From NCBI RefSeq assembly GCF_002080435.1, contig NZ_CP020540.1, forward strand, positions 1 through 64,000: a stretch of DNA of 64,000 nt, given 5' to 3'. Shown here in pieces: positions 57,564 to 64,000 of the stretch. A model generated the notes under the pieces. It searched no databases. It was not told the origin of the DNA and saw nothing but the letters and a program-made list of their open reading frames with translations. A program made the translations under genes and the position numbers. Numbering within the stretch: the stretch's first letter is position 1; the number at the start of each line of letters is the position of its first letter. Source of the DNA: Sphingobium herbicidovorans (GTDB taxonomy: Bacteria > Pseudomonadota > Alphaproteobacteria > Sphingomonadales > Sphingomonadaceae).

Positions 57564-58478
57564 ATGAGCAGCTATCTTTCCCAAGTTCCCGCCAACTCGC
57601 TACGCCAGCGCATGATCGACGACATGAACATGCGTCGATATTCGCGGGAGACACAGCGCAACTATGTTCGCGATGTCGCGCGGGTCGCAACCTATCTGGG
57701 GCGGCCGCCAGACACCGCGACAGCCGAAGACCTGCGGCAGTTCCAGATCGATCAGCGGGCTTCGGGCATGGGCGTGCCGACCATGAACAGCATCGTCGCG
57801 GCGCTGCGCTTCTTTTTCACGCATACGCTCGATCGACCTGACCTTTCCCGCAAGCTCTTTACAGTCAAGCATCCACGCGCTTTGCCCGTCGTCCTCAGCC
57901 CCGATGAGGTTGCACGTCTGCTCGACGCAACCACCTGCCTCAAGCATCAGGCCGCGCTATCGGTGGCTTACGGCGCAGGCCTGCGCGTCGCCGAGGTGGC
58001 GATGCTCAAGGTTCGCGACATCGACAGCGAGCGGATGTTGCTCCGGGTAGAACGCGGCAAAGGCGGGCAATATCGCAATGCGATCCTCCCGGCTGACCTG
58101 CTCATCCTGTTGCGCGAGTGGTGGAGGGTCGGACGGCAGCAGGGCGTGATGCATGCCGATGGCTGGCTGTTCCCCGGGCAGCATGAGATGAAGCCGATCA
58201 GTACGCGCCATCTCCATCGGATCGTCGCCGAAGCCGCGCGCTCGGCCGGCATCACGAAGAAGGTCGGCCCCCACACTTTGCGGCATAGCTTTGCCACGCA
58301 TTTGCTGGAGGACGGTGTCAACATCCGCGTCATCCAGGCCTTGCTGGGACACGCGAAGCTGGAGACCACGGCATTTTATACCAAGGTCGCGACCCGGACT
58401 GCCCGCGCCGTCATCAGTCCGCTCGACAAGCTGGCTTTGCTCCCGGCGCCACAGCCACAGGTGTCGCCGGACGGCTGA
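57564..58478 (+). CDS. IS91-associated tyrosine recombinase
   Basis: A 304-residue phage-integrase-family recombinase: core-binding domain (MIDDMNMRRYSRETQRNYVRDVARV) and catalytic domain with R (GAGLRVAEVAML), H-x2-R (HTLRHSFATHLLEDG), H (LLGHAKLETT) and nucleophile Y in AFYTKV. Complete, in contrast to copy A. Four bases separate it from the transposase. Confidence 0.94.
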   Translation: MSSYLSQVPANSLRQRMIDDMNMRRYSRETQRNYVRDVARVATYLGRPPDTATAEDLRQFQIDQRASGMGVPTMNSIVAALRFFFTHTLDRPDLSRKLFTVKHPRALPVVLSPDEVARLLDATTCLKHQAALSVAYGAGLRVAEVAMLKVRDIDSERMLLRVERGKGGQYRNAILPADLLILLREWWRVGRQQGVMHADGWLFPGQHEMKPISTRHLHRIVAEAARSAGITKKVGPHTLRHSFATHLLEDGVNIRVIQALLGHAKLETTAFYTKVATRTARAVISPLDKLALLPAPQPQVSPDG

Positions 58479-58482
58479 GCCG

Positions 58483-59676
58483 TTGCCCGGTGACCATGAG
58501 GTCGCCGACATCTTCCGCGCTGCCGGGCCGGCCTATCGTGCCGCCCATGCCGGACATCTGAGTCTTACCCAGCTCAAGGTGATGACGGCGATCGAGAACT
58601 GCCGCACAGCTGCCCTAGGCGGTCATGTCGAAGCCTGCGAGGACTGCGGGCATTGGCGGATCGCCTATAATAGCTGTCGGAACCGGCACTGCCCCAAGTG
58701 CCAGGGTGCAGCCGCGCGTACTTGGCTGGCGGAGCGCGAGGCCGATCTGCTGCCCGTCGGCTACTTTCACGTCGTCTTCACGTTGCCAGCCGAGATCGCC
58801 GATATCGCCTTCCATAACAAGGCCCTGCTTTACCGCCTGCTGTTCCGTACGGCGTCTGAGACGATGCTGACGATCGCGGCCGATCGGAAGCATCTTGGCG
58901 CCCGCATCGGCATCACCGCCGTGCTCCACACATGGGGCTCAGCGATGACCCATCACCCGCATGTGCATATGATCGTGCCGGGTGGTGGCATCGCGCCAGA
59001 CGGGACAGGGTGGATATCGTCGCGCCCCACGTTCCTGCTGCCCGTGCGAGTTCTGGGTGCGCTGTTCCGCCGGCTGTTCCTCGCTCGGCTGATCCAGTTG
59101 CACCAGGCTGGCAGGCTCGCCTTCTTCGGATCACTTGCCCCGCTCGCCGAACGGCGGGCCTTCCTGCGCCATATCGCCCCTATCCGTAAGAAGCGCTGGG
59201 TGGTCTATGCCAAGCCGCCCTTCGCCGGACCGGGGGCGGTGCTCGCCTATCTGTCGCGCTACACGCACCGGGTTGCCATATCGAACCGGCGTCTCCTGGC
59301 TTTTGACGGCAACAGCGTCACTCTGCGCTGCAAGGATTATCGCAAGGATGGCGCCGATCGCCAGTGCGTCATGACGCTCCCAGCCGACGAGTTTATCCGC
59401 CGGTTCCTGCTCCACGTCCTGCCACGCGGCTTCCACCGCATTCGGCATTATGGCCTGCTCGCCAGTTCCGCCCGCAAGGCCAACCTCGCTCTCGCCCGCC
59501 AGCTGCTCGACGTCGCGGCCGTGCCCGAGGATCCCGGCACCGAAGATCCGGTCGATCCTCGTCCACCATGCCCATGCTGCGGCGGCCACATGGTCATCAT
59601 CGAGACCTTCGAGCGGTGGCGACAGCCGCGCGCTCCTCCGATGGAGACTCTGCCTGCCCGGGAGCTTGTGTCATGA
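58483..59676 (+). CDS. IS91-family transposase
   Basis: A 397-residue rolling-circle transposase. N-terminal zinc-binding cysteines (CEDCGHWRIAYNSCRNRHCPKCQ), then the HUH-type site (MTHHPHVHMIVPGGG) and the catalytic tyrosine region (AYLSRYTHRVAISNRRLL). A C-terminal CPCCGG motif follows. The TTG start at 58483 is chosen because it directly follows the recombinase stop; an open frame extends upstream to 58291 but overlaps it. Confidence 0.92.
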   Translation: MPGDHEVADIFRAAGPAYRAAHAGHLSLTQLKVMTAIENCRTAALGGHVEACEDCGHWRIAYNSCRNRHCPKCQGAAARTWLAEREADLLPVGYFHVVFTLPAEIADIAFHNKALLYRLLFRTASETMLTIAADRKHLGARIGITAVLHTWGSAMTHHPHVHMIVPGGGIAPDGTGWISSRPTFLLPVRVLGALFRRLFLARLIQLHQAGRLAFFGSLAPLAERRAFLRHIAPIRKKRWVVYAKPPFAGPGAVLAYLSRYTHRVAISNRRLLAFDGNSVTLRCKDYRKDGADRQCVMTLPADEFIRRFLLHVLPRGFHRIRHYGLLASSARKANLALARQLLDVAAVPEDPGTEDPVDPRPPCPCCGGHMVIIETFERWRQPRAPPMETLPARELVS

Positions 59677-60158
59677 CCCGGCATGACCCGTCCGTCATCT
59701 CTCCCGCGAGACCGCCTTCGCGGGACAGGATCGCCCCTGTGCCTATCGCCATCTCCGGCGGGCAAGGACGATTACGACCAGGCAGAAAGCGGCGTCTTGC
59801 CATCCCTGACGACCATCGGACTGACCTGACCATGGGCAGATCGCTATGCCCCGTCATCGCCTCAGTGGCATCCAGGCTGTACCGAAAACCGAAATCCCCA
59901 TAACGTATCGCCTGCAGCACCGCGGGTCGTACATGTCAGGCTTTCGTACGCCTGACGGCGCCCGAAACTCTTCGACTTTCTGCTCGGTCCGCTTCGGAGC
60001 ATCGGATTGAGGAAAGCTGTCATTCTAAGCTTTCAAATGGCAGCTTTCGAGCGCGGAATCCGGGACGGCGGAGACTGACGGTAACTGCAACGCAAGAATA
60101 ATTACGCACCTTATAATTTCGAGCCATTAGTCTCTTCGTGTCGTGCCACTATTGCCTA
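59677..60158. other. IS91 right end and spacer before the ubiquitin-like operon
   Basis: Non-coding tail of the IS91 element with the hairpin at 59936-59955, then about 200 AT-richer bases (59990-60158) up to the E1 stop. No gene is supported. Confidence 0.45.
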
Positions 60159-61046
60159 TTACCTACAAACTAAACGCCAAAGCCGGAGGATGAGAGAAAT
60201 CCTTGGCGCATCGGCGGAGGGTTGTGAAGACGGCTTCTCCATCAAACGACGGACGTCAAAGCCGGGATCACCCAGTTCATCGGTGGGCCGATGTAGACAT
60301 GGACGACCTTTCAGGCGACGAAATCGGTCAGACGCCTGCACGCTGTGGGCGTTCCCATCATATTCGAGAGCTGCGCCGGTGACGACGGAGCGATGCCAGG
60401 GCGTCACCAGTTGGAGGAAAAGGCCGACAGCCGTCGACGCGAGCACGCCATTTGGCCATATGACCTGCGGCTTACCACCGGCCGCGCCATAATTCCGGGC
60501 TTCCTCCTCCAAAGCTTCTTCGGTGACGATACCAAGACAACGCAGGCAGGGCCCGCCCGGAACTGACAGTACCACTTGACCAGCAATTAGGTAGTGTTCG
60601 TCGATGGCATGAACATCCATACCTTGGTCAATATATGGTATAAGGAGGCGCCGACAGAAGCCTTCCAGCTCGTCCTTGCCGCGAACGTTGTCGAGACAAC
60701 CAAAGATCAAATCGCACGCGGACAGAGCATCGACGGCCTGTTGCCATTTTTGTGCAACTGTCAGGATGTGCGCGGTAGGGTTCACCATGCGAATGAGGCG
60801 CTCGGCGATGTCGACCTTACGCGCCTTGGCATCCACATCAATGCGCGTACCGCCAACGAGCCTGTTGAGATTAGTTTCGTCGATCTCGTCGTCGTCGACC
60901 AGAACGAAATGGCCGATGCCGACATGAGCGAGCTGTTGAGCGATATGAGAGCCGCCTCCGCCGAGGCCTACAATACCAATCGTGAGCGCGCCGAGGCGCT
61001 TATCGCTGCCGGCTCCAAGGAAGCTTTGCCGATCAAGCCAGGTCAT
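60159..61046 (-). CDS. ThiF/E1-like ubiquitin-activating enzyme
   Basis: A 295-residue adenylating enzyme that should activate the C-terminus of the ubiquitin-like protein encoded upstream. ATP-binding GLGGGGS (27-33), VDDDEIDETNLNR (50-62) and the CLDN motif (117-120) are present. Candidate catalytic cysteines are C167 and C170 in GGPCLRCLG, which might instead bind zinc. The ATG at 61046 overlaps the JAB stop by four bases (ATGA), with GGAGAG upstream. It is the last gene of the operon. Confidence 0.9.
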   Translation of the reverse strand: MTWLDRQSFLGAGSDKRLGALTIGIVGLGGGGSHIAQQLAHVGIGHFVLVDDDEIDETNLNRLVGGTRIDVDAKARKVDIAERLIRMVNPTAHILTVAQKWQQAVDALSACDLIFGCLDNVRGKDELEGFCRRLLIPYIDQGMDVHAIDEHYLIAGQVVLSVPGGPCLRCLGIVTEEALEEEARNYGAAGGKPQVIWPNGVLASTAVGLFLQLVTPWHRSVVTGAALEYDGNAHSVQASDRFRRLKGRPCLHRPTDELGDPGFDVRRLMEKPSSQPSADAPRISLILRLWRLVCR

Positions 61047-61549
61047 GCATCTCTCCAATCGCGGCTATAGTGATTGCCAATCTGCGCGAAGCAGTTGATC
61101 GGCACGGGGGGATGATCTTCGGCAAGCCAGACCAGGCCATGGGCATCGTCGTCGCTCAGCACGAGCATGCCTTGGGGCATGCGCGGGATGGTCGTGAAGA
61201 AGCTTGGCACAAACTCCCTGCCGCTTTTAAGGTCGACGCCGCTGAAACCTGGGCGCCCCCGGCCATGATGGGTGTGGACATGGAGCAGTGCTGAGCGTGG
61301 CCGATAAGCCCATTGTAACGCCTTGCGGAAGACCTCTGAGCCGATCTCCGCGCCCACGGCGGGCGCACGGGCGTAATCCTCGTCGGCGACAGGTTGATAG
61401 CCTCTTACCAGCAGGAGAAGGCCGCTGGTTGTTTTCATGGCGGCGGCGCGCAGGAACCCGACGCGCTCGCCGGCATGAGCATGATGGCGCGCAAGATCTG
61501 CGCGGACCGCATGCAACAGTGGGGACGGCAGGCGAAGAGTGATGTTCAT
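61043..61549 (-). CDS. JAB/JAMM metalloprotease (deubiquitinase-like)
   Basis: A 168-residue zinc isopeptidase-like protein. The catalytic glutamate is E28 (AGERVGFL). The metal site is H90-V-H92 with S103 and D106 (FSGVD), matching JAMM except for a slightly longer glycine-rich loop. It should trim the ubiquitin-like precursor or remove it from targets. It overlaps its neighbours on both sides by ATGA, so expression is tightly coupled. Confidence 0.9.
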   Translation of the reverse strand: MNITLRLPSPLLHAVRADLARHHAHAGERVGFLRAAAMKTTSGLLLLVRGYQPVADEDYARAPAVGAEIGSEVFRKALQWAYRPRSALLHVHTHHGRGRPGFSGVDLKSGREFVPSFFTTIPRMPQGMLVLSDDDAHGLVWLAEDHPPVPINCFAQIGNHYSRDWRDA

Positions 61550-61875
61550 TTCACGGCCTCCAGATGGCTGCCCAATATGTCGAGCCAAGGTTGGCTGGCT
61601 TTGATCCCCTGCCATGAGAAGGCGAACCAGCTTCGGGCCATCAGGGCATAGGACGACCAGTTGAGGGCCTTGGGGAGCTGCCTCGAGAAATATAGCCGTG
61701 TCTCATAGCCTTCGCGTGAAGCGGGGCTGAGCAGGGCGTCTACCGTATGGACCGTGCCGCTCGATTCCACCCGAAGGCCCGGCAGGAACACGAGGGGCGT
61801 TCCCAAGCCATCCCACAGCTCGGCACCGGGGCAGAGCATCCGCAGCCGGGTCAGCTGTACCTGGGCGCCGCTCAT
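61546..61875 (-). CDS. Small E2-like protein of the multi-ubiquitin operon
   Basis: A 109-residue protein always expected at this place in multi-ubiquitin operons; features are LCPGAELWDGLGTPLVFLPGL, TVDALLSPASREGYETRLYFS and NWSSYALMARSWFAFSW. The E2 assignment rests on operon position. Its only cysteine is C15, near the N-terminus, not where an E2 catalytic cysteine is expected, so it may be an inactive adaptor or use another chemistry. It starts within the end of the ubiquitin-like gene (ATGA). Confidence 0.65.
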   Translation of the reverse strand: MSGAQVQLTRLRMLCPGAELWDGLGTPLVFLPGLRVESSGTVHTVDALLSPASREGYETRLYFSRQLPKALNWSSYALMARSWFAFSWQGIKASQPWLDILGSHLEAVK

Positions 61876-62570
61876 GACGACTGCCCTGCAGGCACGTGGG
61901 AGGTGAACTCCATGCCATCCCGTAACTTGATCTGCTGACCCGGCTTCAGCTCCTTGAACTCGCCGTCCGCCTTGATGCGATCGAGCTTGTACCCTGCGGG
62001 AACCGCAAAGCGCTGCATCAGCTCTTCGGTCGTCCAGCGGCGGCGCTCCAGTTCAAACGGCTGCTCGCGGTAGAAGACGGTGACGGTCTGCGGCAAGGGG
62101 ACAAGACGGAACTCCTCGACCTCACTGCCAGCCAAAGACAGGATGTCTTCAGCCTCGACCGGTTCAAAGCCGTGCGGCGTAACACGCACAAGGTCCTCAC
62201 TCTCCTTGGCGCGGGCCAAGATGCGCATATGTTCGCCGACAATAGTCGCGAGCGGCCATGCCAGCGACAGGCCATCCACGGTGAAGGCGAAGTCGCGGTC
62301 GCTGCGGACCACGAAGAAGCGTTCACGCCCCCTCTCGCGCAGGTCCGTGGTCTCGGTTGGGCGCTTGGTCTCGACCTCGCCCGTTGTCAGTTGCTGCAGG
62401 ATCCTGAACTGCGAGAGCGGATGTGCACCGAAGCACTCGGCAATCTGCGCTGCCGTCACCTCGGGGTCGTGAAAGCTGAGCGTCCGGAACTGGAATGTCT
62501 CATCCGCGACCTCAATCGCGAATTTACCTGCAGTTTCCGACGGAAGAACATCATTGTCAAAAGAGGGCAT
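61872..62570 (-). CDS. Multi-ubiquitin-like domain protein (three beta-grasp repeats)
   Basis: A 232-residue protein with three ubiquitin-like segments: about 15-88 (KFAIEVADETFQFRTLSF...), 89-155 (DFAFTVDGLSLAWPLATIVG...) and 157-225 (QTVTVFYREQPFELERRRWTTEELMQRF...). It ends FTSHVPAGQSS, with no Gly-Gly; Gly229 would be terminal if QSS were removed. It is the presumed modifier. The start at 62570 follows GGAG; an ATG at 62603 is an alternative. Confidence 0.85.
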   Translation of the reverse strand: MPSFDNDVLPSETAGKFAIEVADETFQFRTLSFHDPEVTAAQIAECFGAHPLSQFRILQQLTTGEVETKRPTETTDLRERGRERFFVVRSDRDFAFTVDGLSLAWPLATIVGEHMRILARAKESEDLVRVTPHGFEPVEAEDILSLAGSEVEEFRLVPLPQTVTVFYREQPFELERRRWTTEELMQRFAVPAGYKLDRIKADGEFKELKPGQQIKLRDGMEFTSHVPAGQSS

Positions 62571-62624
62571 GTCAAACTCCATAATCTCATTCAATGAAAC
62601 CATTGAACCACAATCAAAAAAAAT

Positions 62625-63137
62625 TCAGCCAATGCGACGGTACAAAAATTCAACGCCGCCACTGTCGGCCGCACTTTCACTGCGCATCAGAAAACCTTGC
62701 TCCCATAGCTGCTTAAACTTGGTGCTCGCATTCGCGATCGACAGGCTCAATGTATCGGCCAGTTCCGCTGCCCGGGCATAAGGACGCTTCAACGCATATT
62801 CGAGCGCCTCGCGATTGCCCTGGCTTGGTTGCCCACCAATCATCTCGATCACATTCCCGTTCCAGATCGCCACCGGCACATTTACTCGCGCCGCCGCCAG
62901 ATCAATATTGAACCGCAGCTCCGGATCCAGAAGATCGACAAGGCAAATCCCTTTATTGCAGCGATAGCGACGGACCAGCTCGACGATTGCCTCGGATGCG
63001 AACGACGCATCAATCTGTTCTACGCCCTCCATCGAAAGCCGAAACACAGCCTGACCGGGATTGGCTTCCACGAAAGACACGAGTTTATCCTGTGTGGCAC
63101 GCCCTTGCGGTCGGCCCCACCCCGTTGTCCCAGTCAT
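62625..63137 (-). CDS. STAS-like protein with winged-helix tail
   Basis: A 170-residue protein. The first ~110 residues look STAS/anti-sigma-antagonist-like (VFRLSMEGVEQIDASFASEAIVELVRRYRCNKGICLVDL). The C-terminus resembles a winged helix (YARAAELADTLSLSIANASTKFKQLWEQGFLMRSE). Lies between the GHKL ATPase and the ubiquitin-like genes on the same strand. Probably a partner or switch protein of the ATPase; family assignment is moderate. Confidence 0.65.
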   Translation of the reverse strand: MTGTTGWGRPQGRATQDKLVSFVEANPGQAVFRLSMEGVEQIDASFASEAIVELVRRYRCNKGICLVDLLDPELRFNIDLAAARVNVPVAIWNGNVIEMIGGQPSQGNREALEYALKRPYARAAELADTLSLSIANASTKFKQLWEQGFLMRSESAADSGGVEFLYRRIG

Positions 63138-63209
63138 GAAATCCCTGAGTCTGATAAGCCACCCGATTCCCGTTCAGTCGTATCATTTAATGAGAATCGG
63201 TTGGACCTG

Positions 63210-64000
63210 TCAAGCGATCTTCAGCGAGAAACTTATGTGGGTTCCCCAGAGGAGAGGCAGTTCCTCCTGGGAATAGGCCATATTAGGCTGAAAGACATTG
63301 TTCGAGGGTATCAGGAGAACGCGCTGGTTGAGCAGCCGTACGTCAAGCTCTGCCTGGAAACGGACCGCATGGCTGGCGCAGGCGGCCAGTCCGTTGCCGC
63401 GGCTGTCGTCATCGAGGCGGGAAACGCCTTTGCGGAACATCTCGACAAGGAGATGGACATCGCTAAGCACGGCGGCGGCGTCACCTTTGGCTTGGAGCGC
63501 GGGGCGTAGGGTTTGTAATATGCCCGTTCCGCTATCGGAGACCGCCATCCGAACCTGGTTGCCGCCCGCATAGGTTTGGAGGACCGCAAAGGCATCTAGG
63601 CTCGACTGGCTGTGTTCGCTGACGTTGCCGATGAGTTCAGCGAAAATCGTGAAAACTGCGTTCTTCAGGGCGGCGGCATCAGTCCTGGCCACGCAACTGC
63701 GATGTGCGGTCGCTGCAAGATTGTCCACAAGATCATGATCGGCAGCTTTAGTGCCGCTGAACCGAGCAATCTCGACGAGGCCACTATTGCCGCCCCGGTG
63801 CAGGTCTGCGCCCGAGAAGAGCGGGCGTGCCGGATGGACCTCTACCGTGGGAAGGAGATGATCGAAAAAGCCTATACGACTGAGATAGCCCCTGAGAGAT
63901 TCGCTGCCTTCTGCGAACTGTAGTCGGATTCTTTTGGTCATGGCCGCTGCCTGATTGCAAAAGCTCAGCAGTCGGATGATGACATCGACCATCAGCTTGC
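63210..64000 (-). CDS. GHKL ATPase-domain protein, 5' end beyond window
   Basis: ATP-binding protein with an N-box ELIGNVSEHSQ and G1 box VSDSGTGI of the histidine kinase/SpoIIAB ATPase fold, but no HisKA dimerisation domain. An ATG at 63992 is possible, yet the frame stays open to the right edge and the visible N-terminus (MVDVIIRLLSFCNQ) looks internal, so the gene probably begins outside. With the STAS-like protein it resembles an anti-sigma/partner-switch pair. Confidence 0.75.
   Translation of the reverse strand, partial: KLMVDVIIRLLSFCNQAAAMTKRIRLQFAEGSESLRGYLSRIGFFDHLLPTVEVHPARPLFSGADLHRGGNSGLVEIARFSGTKAADHDLVDNLAATAHRSCVARTDAAALKNAVFTIFAELIGNVSEHSQSSLDAFAVLQTYAGGNQVRMAVSDSGTGILQTLRPALQAKGDAAAVLSDVHLLVEMFRKGVSRLDDDSRGNGLAACASHAVRFQAELDVRLLNQRVLLIPSNNVFQPNMAYSQEELPLLWGTHISFSLKIA

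Larger units (their letters stand above)
57432..59960 (+). mobile_element. IS91-family element, full copy B
   Basis: A two-gene IS91-type element: tyrosine recombinase then Y2/HUH-like transposase. The left end (from TGTACGAACCC at 57432) is shared with 2995-3388. The right end is not proven; a hairpin TCAGGC-N8-GCCTGA (59936-59955) is a plausible oriIS, so the end near 59960 is approximate. It lies between a toxin-antitoxin module and the ubiquitin-like operon. Confidence 0.85.

Noticed and set aside
1..64000. tRNA, rRNA or CRISPR arrays
   Set aside because: No T-loop motif in a cloverleaf context, no rRNA-like sequence and no regularly spaced direct repeats were seen.

Overview
The window is GC-rich chromosomal DNA whose gene content points to a sphingomonad-type alphaproteobacterium (Sphingomonadaceae). 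The clues are a FixLJ-like pair beside an alternative oxidase, TIGR02587/TIGR02588 neighbours, an UrcA family protein, a remnant of a Ti-type TraA relaxase followed by a small acidic protein, IS91 and IS1111-type elements, and many toxin-antitoxin modules. No rRNA, tRNA or CRISPR array was seen.

Layout. 1-2815: respiration control (alternative oxidase, FixL-like kinase, FixJ-like regulator). 2995-5704: mobile scar, with an IS91 end fused in frame to a TraA relaxase remnant, then a vapBC module with a frameshifted antitoxin. 5864-6010: tail of a lost cyclopropane fatty acid synthase. 6518-13789: TerC, cytochrome b561, two c-type cytochromes, a caa3-like oxidase (CoxB with fused heme c, CoxA-CoxC fusion) and DedA. 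13800-20650: VOC protein, AIM24-like protein, CDP-alcohol phosphatidyltransferase, TIGR02588/TIGR02587 pair, App1 phosphatase, DUF3616 protein. 20774-22148: IS1111-type element. 22261-26333: methyltransferase-esterase fusion, HAD and 2H phosphoesterase-like pair, Crp/Fnr regulator. 27118-35909: phaB, GNAT, higBA, gltBD. 36106-46491: CadC-like regulator, tautomerase, UrcA, TPR protein, ankyrin protein, a repeat-bearing secreted protein, DUF485-actP, CPA1 antiporter. 46800-54964: Tat-exported SDR, a 1598-residue autotransporter with a divergent LuxR regulator, ACT-domain protein.

55389-64000 is an accessory, defence-like region: two PIN toxin modules, a complete two-gene IS91 element, and a compact operon on the minus strand. 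That operon encodes, in order, a GHKL ATPase, a STAS-like/winged-helix protein, a protein with three ubiquitin-like domains, a small E2-like protein, a JAB/JAMM peptidase and a ThiF/E1 enzyme. The last four genes are joined by 4-base ATGA overlaps. It is a bacterial ubiquitin-like conjugation cassette of the multi-ubiquitin (Bub/Bil-like) type and is the most interesting system here. The ATPase and STAS partner, and the lack of a normally placed E2 cysteine, are its least explained parts.

A recurrent oddity is that seven otherwise conserved genes (fixL, vapB, coxAC, AIM24, an RNase Z-like gene, the Tat-SDR, a VapC50-like toxin) are each broken by single-base indels, most of them losses in G, C or A runs. 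Long genes such as gltB and the autotransporter are intact. Some of these breaks may be sequencing errors and some real decay; raw reads would decide.
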